This document shows, piece by piece, positions 40,886 through 52,157 of a stretch of 64,000 nt of DNA. The position numbers and the translations under genes are program-made. The notes beneath the pieces are model-generated. The model was given only the letters and a program-made list of their open reading frames with translations, was not told the DNA's origin and did not search any database. The stretch comes from Lycocorax pyrrhopterus obiensis. Lineage: Eukaryota > Chordata > Aves > Passeriformes > Paradisaeidae. The DNA is taken from the NCBI GenBank assembly GCA_014706295.1, contig JACSVZ010000011.1:10323663-10387662 (forward strand), in the 5' to 3' direction. How positions within the stretch are numbered: the first letter of the stretch is position 1; each line of letters begins with the position of its first letter.

Positions 40886-43800
40886 GATCTGATGAAAGCA
40901 AATAAGGGCTTGTTTTGGGGTTGGACTGGGCGTTTTTGGTTGGATGGTGTGGCAATTTGTTCTGTCCCAAACCCTCCTTATTCTGATGGTTTAGGACTTT
41001 CTTTTAATTCCCAGGTATTCCCGGTTCACTTACATCCACTTCTTCTTATGCCAACACTGTCCTGTAATTTCTGGCCTGTAAAGTGAAATACCAGCTGCAG
41101 GACAAACTGAACTTGCTGGCTCTGTAGTGAGGAACAGGTTGAAATGCCTCTGGGTACAAAGAGTTTGAAGGTGCCTGTGAGGATAGCCCAGGTGACCCTC
41201 ACCCTTGTATTGAGGGGAACATATCTGAAGAGAAGTGTTATTTCCTTCCCAAGCGGCTAGGGCATAAATATTTTTCTATTCCAGAAAGCTTCTGCAAAAT
41301 GATAGTCTGGTCTTACACCAAACCATTTAATAAGTTTAATTAAATGGAAGCTTATGATAATTAAACCAAAAGCCTAAGGGCCCTGTTCTGTGAGGACTTA
41401 CTCCTTGCATAAGACCAATTTCCATATAATTTAGACAACAAAATAGCGGAACAGTACTCTCCCATCTAATTTATATGAAATTGGTAATCTCCAAACTTGA
41501 TTTATATTACACTGTAAACATACTTCTTGTTTCTTAGCAAAAGTGCAATACCTCCAGTACGAGTATTGAAGCAGAAGAGGAAAAAAAAGCTTTTTAAAAG
41601 GGAACCTCCCCTTAAAAAAAGCAAAACAAAACAAAAAATAACCAACCAAGAAACCCTGAATGTGCAAATTAAACCATAATCTGATAAACTCTGCATGAGG
41701 ATCAAATATCCTTAAACAAATTCTCTAACATAGCGGGTACTTGTAGGTTCTTCTTTCATAACAAATTTGCATATTTACTACTTCTGGGTGTTTTCTGGAA
41801 CTAGTGTTTGCAATCAATGCTAGAAAAAAACCCACGCTCCTTATTTTGGAATTCCTTGCTGTTTCCCCGCGTGTCCCAAAGGAACAGTACCGTGCATTAT
41901 CTCCTCTGCCACCTGTATTTTTATTGCACTTCAAAACAAAGCTCCAGTACTACAAAGAATCAATGGGGCCTGATTCTTCACTACCTTACTCCAACTTTGC
42001 ACAAGCCCACTGCAGACAAAGCCATTCCTCTTGCTTACAACAGAAACAGTGGGAAAGTTCTCAGCCCTCCCTGTCAGTGTGACAGGATGGCAGATTTTGG
42101 TCCTCTCCCCATCTCCTCCTGCAGACACAGGAGCAAGAAACACAGCATACATGGAGGGAGGATGATGACCCTTCCCTTCCTGATCTCCTCTGCTCCCCTG
42201 TGCAGCACAGCTGATTACTGAGATTGGTGTTGGGTGACTTAACTGCATAAGCTTCTCTGTTCTGGGGGAGGCTTTACTTTTTTTTCGCTGGGATTTTCTT
42301 GAAGTGACTGGAATTGGTGGCCTCTGGCTCAGAAAGGTTGATTTTGTGCCAGTTCTTGTCCAAAAGAAAGCAATGGTCCCATGTTGAGGAAAGCTGTAAG
42401 TCTGACAGTTGTAGAAAAGGTAAAAGCATTACTGTGAAGAGGCTGGACACCAAATGCTGGTGTGCACAGCTACTCTCTATTAGATGCTGGTGATTAATTG
42501 CTTGGGGTTAGAAGATAACCAGGTCAGAGCCTTATGAGATATACACTTCCCACTGACAGTCAAATAGCAGACACCCATATCTAAAGTCCATTTGTAGAAT
42601 TAGTGGGGAGGTACTGTCCCTTGTACTGTAAATGAGTTTATCATTACATTTTATAAGGCTCATCCCTCGATTTCTAAACCTTTGAGACACTGACAGTCAT
42701 AATTCTGACCTGCTGTTTTGCTCTCACTGCAGAGTAAATACAAGGCCCAGGGGTTAAAATTCAGCCCAGATGAGCCAGAATTGTTCCCTGTAAGACAAGG
42801 CATCTGGAAGATCTCACCCTGTTGCTGACTGCCCTACCTATTTGTGGGCTTTGACCCAAGCACAAAGAGAAGCGTTGCATCCTGAGGGTCATTTTTGACA
42901 GCACTGAACATGGAAACCCATTTTCTTTACAATCTTCAGAAGTGGCTTACAAAATATCTAAAGTATTCAAAATCTGTGACCTTTTCCTCCAGGCAGAGAC
43001 TTCGTCATGGTGATCTATGTCTCTGTGGCCTCAAGGCCAGATTAATACAAGGCGTCCCCCAAACCACCTGCAGGCTGGAGCTGCCAGGAAGGAGAAGTCT
43101 GACTGCTCAAGGGCCCTCACCTGGGGAAGCTGGCCAACCCTGTGCTCAGCAACTGCATTTGTAAGTGTGATTCAAATTCTTCTTAATTATTGGAGTTTAA
43201 AGCCTAAAATAGTAGAAAGCCAGACACTGTGACAAGTTTGAGGCTCAAAACTTAAGTGTGTTGTTTGTTTTTCATGTAGATTTAAAAATAAATAAATAAA
43301 TATGAATTGTCAAAGGCAGAAATGGAAGGATTGCAACAATTTCCCTAGATTATTTGCCTAGCAAGACATCATCACTTGCCCCATTGCATGTTTCCCAGGG
43401 TTATGCCGGATGGCACAAATACTATCGTTTTTCAAACTAGTCAACTCCCTATCCTGTATGGGAGAGCTCCTTAATATTATTAGCAAGTTTGCCTTTTCTT
43501 AACGTGAGTTTTAAGCTTTTAAGATTAGGACTGCTCTTGGAGTAGACCAGCACATTAGAACCTAAACCTATTTTAAGGTTTTTTACCCAAATCTGAACCT
43601 AGGTCTGTACCCCACAAGTCCTCCTCTCTTTGTTACAAAATGGAGTACACCAGATCCAGGTGCACATCGAAATGAATCAGACACCCCAAAGCTCCTGGAG
43701 GGCTTTTAAACAATGGATCCTGTTTGGACAGATTACTGGATCCCAATAATATGATGAGTTCCAGAAAAATTGAGATGGTCCCAGACTGGGGGAAGGTACA

Positions 43801-44979
43801 CATGAATAGGGAGGGTATTGGAACCACTCGTGTGAGACTGGGGAAGAAATTTGGATGTGTGCAAGGGAACTAGGGGAGGAGGATGGGAAGAAGATTGGGG
43901 ATGTGATGGTCTCCAGTGGTAACTTCTGCAACTCCACTGAGCCCAGCTCACATGAAAATTGTTACACCTCTTTGTGCAGTGCTGCATGTTACAGATGTGA
44001 CATTAAACCTTCTGCACCCATCACGAGAAATATTTGTATTACTTTATTGTAAGCACACTTCTGTAGAGGTCTGAGCTGGATTTTCATTCTTTTAAACACA
44101 TTCACATTTAAGAGGAATTTTCTGCCCCAAAATTTGCAAGCCCTAACATCTAGAAAACACAAATCTCTTATGTTCCATGTGGCTGAGTACGTGGTACAAG
44201 GATCACTCATAAACCCTACAGAGAGCAAAAAATGTATTTGTGTCTCAGTTACAAAACTCAGACAAGAAGCCTTAATATTTCTATCATGTTTTGGTGATGA
44301 TGGAAAGTCCACATTTTATGCCAGGCCCTGTGTAAGTGTATGTGACTTTCAGGGGGACCAAAAGCATCTTCTCCCTCTTATACCAAGTCTGAATTGGCCC
44401 ACAACATTTGTTAAATAGCTCAGAAAAACACCAATTTATCTTAAAAGAGCAAAGTAGTCTGATATAAATAAGGAAAGGGAGTAGAGATTGAAAAGAGATA
44501 TGCAGAACCAAGTTTCTGGGCAAAAAGCAGTCCTGGTCACAACCTGCCTAGCTCCAGGTCTCACCATCTGGTTTCAGACATATTTACTTAACGTTAGCGT
44601 AGCAAGTAAGGTAAAAAATATGTCATCTTAGTTCACATGCAGCGTCGAGATTCCGAACTCCGACGATAAATAATGTACAAAGGTGCGAAAGTACAATGCT
44701 GTTTGTCCTGGGCCTCCTGTCAGGGACATGTGAGGGACGAGGGGCACGGCGCTGCTGTGGAGCTGCCAACTGCACCGGCGTGGCACGGCAGGAGCACCCA
44801 GGTGGTCACTTGGCCAAACACCCCCTCATGCCACTGGCCAGTCCCAGCGCACTGAGACGCTTTTCATGGGAGGCATCTCATGTTCCGGCACCTCGCACAC
44901 AGAGAGCCTGTTTTCTGGGACGTTGTTACCTTGCTGCTATTTTACACTTCCTTCCCAAAAAGCTTCAAAGTCTATTTTT
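40886..44979. other. Intergenic, no gene recognised
   Basis: Short frames only (up to 137 codons), overlapping on both strands at 41.8-42.2 and 43.6-44.4 kb, with no domain. GC content rises at 44.7-44.9 kb. Confidence 0.55.
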
Positions 44980-45265
44980 TAGCACATATTTATTAAAACT
45001 TTCTCGCGCTATTCAAAAGAATATTTGAATGGCCGCTCAAAACCCCACTGCCTAATGACTGCCAACTTGCTGAAGAATGGAGGCAAGGGAGGCTTTGCTT
45101 TGGGCGGGGGGAGAGAAAATAAAGAGAAATCGGCCCAGCTTCAAAGGGCACATTTCCATAATTGCCCTGTAACTTTGGCAAAATAAATCTGAAGGGCTGA
45201 GAAAAGCACAATCTCTCAGATGAGTGCACTACAAAAGCCCCAGAGATCCCCAGTCCCACTTGTTA
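44980..45265. promoter_or_regulatory. Candidate conserved non-coding element
   Basis: Mixed-composition non-repetitive segment with GCTTCAAAGGGC (45138-45149, TCF/LEF-like), TCCATAATTGCCC (45154-45166) and ACTTTGGCAAA (about 45172-45182, DR1/NFI-like). No convincing ORF. Confidence 0.28.
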
Positions 45266-45699
45266 CTATTCTAATTCAGTGAGAGAATTTGGTCCCTAAC
45301 CTCAGCAACAAAAGCCATGAAATCACCGTCCTCCCATTCGGATAGCCCATTCCCAAAGAATACGACCTTATCCAGCCTTTGTCTCCATCCTGCCCACAGA
45401 CACTCGGTACAAGTTAGGATAGCATTAGGTGGAAGAACAACGGGTAGAGGTTTTTCAGACTGACAATTTAAACCCTCGGTCTCCGGTTCTGGGTTGCAAA
45501 TGTGTGCACTCCTACATACCAGGGGGAGACGAGGTCTGTTTCTGGCTTGTTTTGTTATCACAAGCCTTTTTTGTAGTTTAAATGTAGTTGATTTTCCACA
45601 CAATCTGTCTGTCTAAACTTCCCATATGAATGATGCATTAGAGTTATACATTAGTTTTTCTTTGAAAAGGTGGAAATACACTCTGTAATTGCTCCTAGG

Positions 45700-46200
45700 C
45701 TTTAATGTTTGTCCTCACTATTACACGAGCTATTAAAAAGAAAAAAAAAAACTTAATCATAAAAGTAATTATAAATAAAAATTTAATAAGAAAGTGTCTA
45801 AAATGGCTTTGCTGGCACAGTCTCCGTCCCAACTTTGCAATTCCTTGATGAAAAAATGACTCCTGAATGTGAATAGTAGGTCTTTTACAGCAAAGGCTCA
45901 ATCTCCCGTCATTTGGCCCCTCTCTGACTTTTTTATTTTCTCAATAAGACGAGCTTTTGTGGCGATGTTCAGTATGGACAATCAGGACAGCCTTATAAAG
46001 GGATTGAGAAGGGCATACAAAGGGCTGCGGCAGCATCAAAGCAAGCCCGGCAGCACAATAGAGATGACATTTTTACATCCCAGGGCTGGGGCGGGCAGGG
46101 ACTGAATGCTGTGTCCACAGCAGTGTCAGTAAACAATGAGCAAAGTGGGAAAGGGGTGAAAACACAAGTCAAAATCTTTTTATTGAAGCCCCTACACATT
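45700..46200. promoter_or_regulatory. Candidate conserved non-coding element, FOX/SOX motif
   Basis: Contains GTAAACAATG (46129-46138), an overlapping FOX (GTAAACA) and SOX (ACAATG) site, and AT-rich homeodomain-like sequence at 45751-45795. The only frames (68-78 codons) show no domain. Confidence 0.3.
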
Positions 46201-47469
46201 CATTGGGCATTTTTCAGCCCTGCATTTGAAAGCTCTTCCATTTACTTACTCTCTGGATTCCCCTATTTAACTAACTGACTGATGATGGCTCCATTTTGAT
46301 ATCTGAAGAAAAGAATGGGAATTCTTCCTGAAGAGAATATATTAATTCATGAGATTTAATTGCGTTTTATTGGCAGTAAAGAAAATATTAGCTGCATGGT
46401 GCTGTTCTTAAAGGAACACTGCCATCTTTAACACCATATTTAAGCCCCCTGTTTAAGAAGCCCCAGCCTTACCTGGGGTACTAGTCCTGTCTGTGGTTCT
46501 TGGAAGCAGTGTTTTTCTTTTAGATTACCAGTTCTCTGCATTTAGATTTGGTTGCTTGGGGGTTTTGCATAATAAAACCAGGCTGGACTCCTGTTTAGCT
46601 AGTTTCTCATTCCATTTCTTGTACCCAAGCCCAAGGTCTTGGTGTGGTTCAAGGTACCAGCATGGAAAGTTTAAAACCATAGGATTTAACCCTCGTCAAT
46701 TAGCTAATTCAGGTAATCTCAGCAACTACACCAGGTGCAGGAGGGCAGGAATGAGCACTGAAATTTTTTTCTGGGCATTTTTTTTCCCCTGTTACTGCAC
46801 AGAAACATTTCTGTTAGTATCAGGGTATGATTTAGCATACTAGAGGAAATCTGTCTATCAAGCAAACATTTCTGGCATTGTCTTCTGTAGGAATCACTTG
46901 CAAAAGTCTCCATCTGAGAGGAGCAGCACTGGTGCTGCTGTTCAATAGCCATCTCAAGTGTCCTTTTTCATTAAATTATTTTGGAATAGGGCTGGTCTGA
47001 TCTCCTAGTGAAGCTTTATCTTTCTTGGAAGCAAGTTAGACTGTAACAGAGAAAATCAATGTTTTACTCCTTGTATCTAATTTCACATTACATCTATGTT
47101 TTTAGGCACTTAAATTTTACTGCTAAGGTATCTTGAGTATTGCAAAGTCCAGTGTGAATTATACTAATGATCGCTGAGAAATCCAATAGAGTGAGTCATA
47201 TATTTGAGAGAGAGATATTTTCTTTTCACTGTTTTGCTTGAAAATAAGTATAATACTAATGTATTAAAACCTCAGGTTTATGCATACCCAGAAAGTAATT
47301 TTATTCTAGCCTGGCTAGCTGGCCTACTGACATGCATTTTCACCACTGCTAAAAATAATGAGGAATCCGAGTGACACACATTCATGGCTAGGAGTGCCAT
47401 CAGATCCCTTGACCTAATTGAGCATGCCTACACACCTTAGAGTGTTTTGCATAACCAACTTAGACAGCA
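46201..47469. other. Intergenic, nothing recognised
   Basis: AT-rich, with frames up to 116 codons lacking domains or splice context. Confidence 0.55.
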
Positions 47470-47720
47470 GGAACATTTCCAACCAGATTGATTGACATAT
47501 TTTATTTCTAACTTAAGCTTAATCAGGACCAAGAATGATTCATTTATACCTTTCAAACTTTAGGAATTGACATGGGAGACAACCAAGCTGCAGACTCCAG
47601 TGTAAGCAATCATGCAAAGGAAAAAATATAGATTAATATATTTTATTAGTCTACTTAGCTGCTTTGGTTGCTGTAATAAAATTAATTAATTAGCTGGTAG
47701 GGGAGTTACTTTATTTTATA
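47470..47720. promoter_or_regulatory. Candidate homeodomain-rich element
   Basis: AT-rich single-copy-looking sequence with ATTGATTGACA (about 47488-47498) and the overlapping run ATTAATTAATTAG (47681-47693), which gives several TAATTA core sites. No repeat or coding sequence recognised. Confidence 0.3.
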
Positions 47721-48039
47721 AAATAAATGTCAAACTAGATTTTTTGCAGGAAAGGTTTTGTCCCAAATCCATCCTCCACTAAGGATTTATCTGAAGCCAT
47801 GTGCAGAATCTAGAGCTATCGTAAGGTGCAGTTACATTTTTTTCAGAAACCAGCCAGAAGAGAGCTCATCTCCCGGCAATAACCACATTGACTCTCAAAT
47901 TGAAAGAGTTTCCGGCTTTTAAGGTGTAAAGTACCTTCAAATAAATATCAGCAGTTTCCACGTGTCATGCCTTAAACAGGAACAAAGCCTAATAGAATAG
48001 ACTGTAATAAAAGTGCTATTTCCAGCATGTGTGTATGTG

Positions 48040-48370
48040 GCTGCTCTACGCTGCAAATGTCCTTTAGCACTTTTTAACCATATTCTCTAGTGTGTCAGCA
48101 AAGAGACTCCATCAGAGTATTTAACATTGCTGGGAGCAAAGGAATAAAGTGGAGTCACTGTTGATTATTACTCATTAGCCACAAGGACATCCACTTAACA
48201 TGTGAATAAATGAATGACACCATGTCCTAATGGAAATGGCCTCAGTGTACCTTTAAGCAAAATGTTGTTTAATATCTTCCATTTGCTGAATAGTAAAGAG
48301 GCCTGTTGGACATGCACAGCTAGCAAGCGGCCATTGTTGCTTTGTTCCAATTTCAGCATTTAATAAAAAA
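48040..48370. promoter_or_regulatory. Candidate enhancer with tandem SOX motifs
   Basis: Non-repetitive AT-rich stretch containing CCATTGTTG (48331-48339) directly followed by CTTTGTTCC (48340-48348), two SOX-type sites head to tail, plus homeodomain-type TGATTATTACTCATTAG near 48161-48178. Confidence 0.35.
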
Positions 48371-49483
48371 AGATGTTGTCTTGACTGCAGCAAAGCTGGG
48401 CCTCAAAACCCTGGGTGGCAGCACAGGCTTGTCCTCATTCTGCAAATTCAGAATTTCACTGGCATCCTAAAGGGTTAATGCCCATAAAGCAAATGAAGCC
48501 TTAGAAGGTACATGTTCTTCATTATTCTGCTTTACATTCAAACATATAAAATAAAGAACATCTGATATCTTTATTGGTTTTCTTAGATAAACCACAAGCA
48601 AGCTATAAGCCTTAATTTTCTTATTACCATTTCTTAACAAGGAAGATAACACTCTCAAAAGTACTCGATTAGGGCTCCCTTTGATTTGTATCTTGTTATG
48701 ATTACCAGGGCATATATTTTTGTATTATTACTTTAGTACACTGATAGTTCTGATCAAAGTGATAAAAAGAGGTACTTTAAAAGTGTAAACATTAACCATA
48801 CAGGTAAACCACATAATCTGAACAGCATCCTGAACACTGCCATGCTGAAGTACATACTGGGAAACCAGTCATAGCTGAGGTATACGTCCCTGTTTGGAAA
48901 GCTGGTAGTCCGGGCTGGAGGAGCCCTTCTGCTCCCAAATCCTTTCAACAGCAACTTACACAGTTCACAAGTTTGTTTTTCAATACAATACAACTACTGA
49001 GGATATAATATTGAAGATATTTGCTATATCGCATATCTAAATACTCATAATCAGAATCCAGACCACATATACCCGTTCTTATCGGAATAAACCAGTTTTA
49101 ACTATGCAAGGAAAACAACAGCAAGCGCATCAGATAATGTGAAAGGTTTGGGAGGGTATTTTAATGCATGGTCTGATGCCTGATTGTGAAAATTGTGCTG
49201 GATCTTTTCCTTACTCTTGTGACTTTGCCTGCATAACAGCTCGCTGCGCTGGAGGCGGCTCACCGCTGTTTCCCAGCTCTCAGGGCTTTCTCCTGTCTTA
49301 TCCCGGGCCGTGATGGGCACTTTGGCTGCGGTGAATGGGGAGCCTGACACAGCCCGCTACGCCCGGCCGGCTGCTCCCACCAGAACTGAGTCTGACAAGT
49401 TGGAAGTCTCTTTCTCCTGCCTCCTGCCTCCTCCTCGCCAACGCTTCCTCTGGCCGGCCCCGCACAGACAGGGAGCGAACGGG
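48371..49483. other. Intergenic, nothing specific
   Basis: AT-rich, turning GC-richer at 49.23-49.48 kb just before the candidate enhancer. Short frames only. Confidence 0.5.
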
Positions 49484-49590
49484 AGATGATTACATCAATC
49501 AGTGTCAGGTCTGGGAGCTGTGATTTATGAATATGCATAATGAGCTCTCACCTTTGAGAAGGACTAGCTAGGGAGATAATTGATTAGACA
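49484..49590. promoter_or_regulatory. Candidate enhancer with homeodomain/POU/TCF motifs, 2.5 kb past IRX3
   Basis: Within about 100 bp: TGATTACATCAATCA (49487-49501, TALE/HOX-like), ATATGCATAATGAG (49531-49544, POU-like), CCTTTGA (49551-49557, TCF/LEF-like), and TAATTGATTA (49577-49586, a perfect paired-type P3 homeodomain dimer site). Not repetitive and not coding. Function inferred. Confidence 0.45.
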
Positions 49591-50599
49591 GGAAAAGAGC
49601 AGCCAACAGAGAGGGAGAAGGGAGAGGGAGGCCTCTCTGTGCCGTCTCAGGCAGGCCTGGCTGGGGCTCCAGCGAGGCTGTCAAACAGAGAGGGATTTCT
49701 GAAAAAAAAATACGCATAGGATTTTTAGTGTTTTGTTGAAACACGCATAACAAAATGTTTCCTCACAAAATTAATGGGAATTTTCTCCACATTAGGGAAG
49801 CCAGGCAGGCACAAAGGCTGCTTTCCCCCTGCAGGGAAACCAAGTTCTCACTTCCAGAAGCCAAAGGAGCAGCTTTCCCATGGCTTCCACACCGCTGCTG
49901 CAGGAGCATCCCCACGGTCAGAGTGAAGGGAGAGGGCTCTGCGGGCACAGGGAGCTGAGGGCCTCTGTGCAAAGGCAAAGGAGTCTTTAATGGAGGTAGA
50001 AAGCTGGGGATGCAATTGTTTTCCCATCATGGTTGCATTATTTTCTTCCATCCCCTTTAAGCATCTGTCTGGCCACTGTGTGAAAGTTTCTATGGAAAAC
50101 CCACCAGGATGCCCAGAGGAAGGGGATGTGGAAATTTGCCTCTAGCTTTCTCTCCCCCCACCCCTCCCATTTTAGATGCCATTAATCTTTTTTTTTTTTC
50201 CCTCAGCAAGAATTGGCTAAGGAAAAAGAGGGATACAAAGTGCAGAGGGACTGGATAAAATTTACATGAGAAACGATCTGTTTTCTAACCCCCCACCCAC
50301 AGAGATTCCCCCATTTCAGGAGCCTGTCGGAGTGAAAGAGTGGGAACAGTTCCTGGCGGAAAGACAGAGAGCTGCATGGGGCTGCAAAGAGGCAAATGCT
50401 GTTTCTAGGGTGAGCTGTGGCCAGAAAGGACATATGGGGAAAGGAAGAAGACACAGGGGGGAAAAAGCAGAGATCACAACACTGCCGCAAACTCTGCGGG
50501 TCCCTTCCCCGGCCTCCTCTGCTCCCAGCCATCGCTAACAGCAGCCGGGGAGGCTGCAGGCGCACACCAGGAGAGGGGTCTCCCCATCGTAATACCGGT
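49591..50599. other. Intergenic, moderately GC-rich
   Basis: Between the 49.5 kb enhancer-like segment and the 50.6 kb AT-rich element. Frames up to 120 codons on the minus strand have no recognisable domain. Confidence 0.5.
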
Positions 50600-50990
50600 C
50601 AGGAAGAATATTAATTGTGAAACATTAAAACACTATATAAAATGTGTGTATACAGGCACACATACAGTGTAAACATATATATATATCTTATCACTTACAA
50701 ATGCTTAGGATTTAAAATGTAGTTTATCGGCCTAGTGCAACCCAATCCTATAAATAATACATTCCTATCACTATGACCTCAAAATGTCAATACAGCGCAG
50801 CCCTGCGCATTTGCATATCTTGTACTGTCTAAACTTGAAGCATGTCAGCTATGTGCTTCTGTTTGTACTTTAACTTCATTTTAACTCTTGCTTCCTAGCT
50901 CTGAGCACCCTCCCCCTCTGCGGAGTCTGTCACCAAAATGAGAAAAGCACCAGCTATTTAATCACCACCACTATAATTATGCCGTTTCCA
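50600..50990. promoter_or_regulatory. Candidate conserved non-coding element with octamer
   Basis: AT-rich, non-repetitive 0.4 kb between the GC-rich 50.5 kb region and the 51.2 kb CpG island. It includes ATTTGCAT (50809-50816, canonical POU octamer on the reverse strand) followed by ATATC. Confidence 0.35.
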
Positions 50991-51199
50991 GGACTGTAAG
51001 GAGAGGACAGGTAGGGGACATATCTCCCCGGCAGAGAAGGAAAAGCCTGGGAACAAAAGCAGGAGGGAGTCGGCCCACAAGCTCTACCTGCCCGAGCTGC
51101 CCCGTCAGCCGGGGGGATGAGCACAGCCATCCGCGGGCACCAGCTGCTGGGAAGGGGAAGGGAGAAGGGAGCAGCCCTCGCCCTCCTACCAACACTCCC

Positions 51200-52030
51200 A
51201 TTGAGATGGTTTCCTAGCGAGAAGGGACCTTTCCCAGATCGGGCCGATTTCCAGCACCTTGCCGGGGAGGCGAAGCTACAAGTTTTGGAGGCGGCAGCTC
51301 CCGGGGCGAGGCGTGCGGAGGCGCAGCCGGCACCTCCCGGGACCGGGAGGGGGCGGACCGGCCCGGGGGGCGGCGGAGCGCACAGCCCGCCCGTCCGAAG
51401 CGGAGCGGGGCTCCCCGCTGGGGCTCGCCGCCGCGTCTTGCTGCTCGGTGCCCCCGTTCCGGCCGGTATCTCCCGCCCGAATGCCAGCCCCCGGGAGCGG
51501 GGGGATGCCCCGGCCCCGCCGCCTTGGGCAGCCCCGCGCCCGCTCAGCGGCACAGAGAGCCTGTGGCGAGCACCCCAAAACTGACCCCTTGGATGCGCGA
51601 AAGCAGGAGGGGAGGAGGCGGCAGAACGAACGCAGCTGCGCTGCCGACCCGCGGCGGCACCACCGACCCCCGAAGGTTCCTTTCAATTAACCGCCCTCCG
51701 GCTCCGCGCTGCCCTGCGCTCCGCGGGGGCGGGGCAGGGAGGGGGTTAACAGCGGCCCCCGGTAATACGGTCCGCGGGGGCGGTGGATCATCGGACCCGC
51801 GCGGCCCCCGCCACCGGGCCACGGCGGCGCCTGCAGGGGGCGCTGCGGCTCCAGCGATGCCGCCGCGGGAAGGGCGGCCCGGCACTGCACGGCCCCGCCG
51901 CTGGCCCGGCCCGGCCCGGCCCGGCCCCGCCGCCCGCGCTCCGCCCGACCGTGAGCCGCTCCCGGCAGCCGCGGAAAAACAGTGACCGACCGGGAGCGGG
52001 GTGGAGGAGGAGGGGGGCGGGACTGCGGGA
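51200..52030. promoter_or_regulatory. CpG island just beyond the IRX3 3' end
   Basis: About 0.8 kb of very G+C- and CpG-rich sequence ending within about 50 bp of the inferred IRX3 cleavage site. Overlapping open frames on both strands (up to about 200 codons) have low-complexity Arg/Pro/Gly/Ala composition and no domain, so they are composition artefacts. It contains a CTCF-like site at 51830-51845. It could be an orphan island, an alternative or antisense promoter, or an insulator. Confidence 0.75.
51830..51845 (+). promoter_or_regulatory. CTCF-like binding site
   Basis: CCTGCAGGGGGCGCTG matches the CTCF core consensus CCASYAGRKGGCRSTR at 15 of 16 positions (A to T at position 3). Forward orientation. 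Confidence 0.6.
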
Positions 52031-52081
52031 GGAAAACAACTCCAGAGGGGGCAAACGAGAATGTAGTCAAAGTGGCAACAG

Positions 52082-52087
52082 TTTATT
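52082..52087 (-). terminator. IRX3: IRX3 polyadenylation signal AATAAA
   Basis: A canonical AATAAA hexamer on the minus strand, about 285 nt after the stop codon. It is the last such hexamer before the GC-rich island at 51.2-52.0 kb. A U/G-containing stretch (TGTTGCCACTTTG) follows where a downstream element would sit. Confidence 0.75.
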
Positions 52088-52132
52088 TATTAGCCAAAAA
52101 TATATACTTTCTTGTACAATTTGGTTCACACA

Positions 52133-52157
52133 TATGTACATTTTTACGGTATGTACA
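52133..52157 (-). promoter_or_regulatory. Two Pumilio response elements in the IRX3 3'UTR
   Basis: On the minus strand, TGTACATA occurs at 52157-52150 and again at 52140-52133, 17 nt apart. Both match the Pumilio consensus UGUANAUA exactly. Binding is inferred from the motif alone. Confidence 0.5.
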
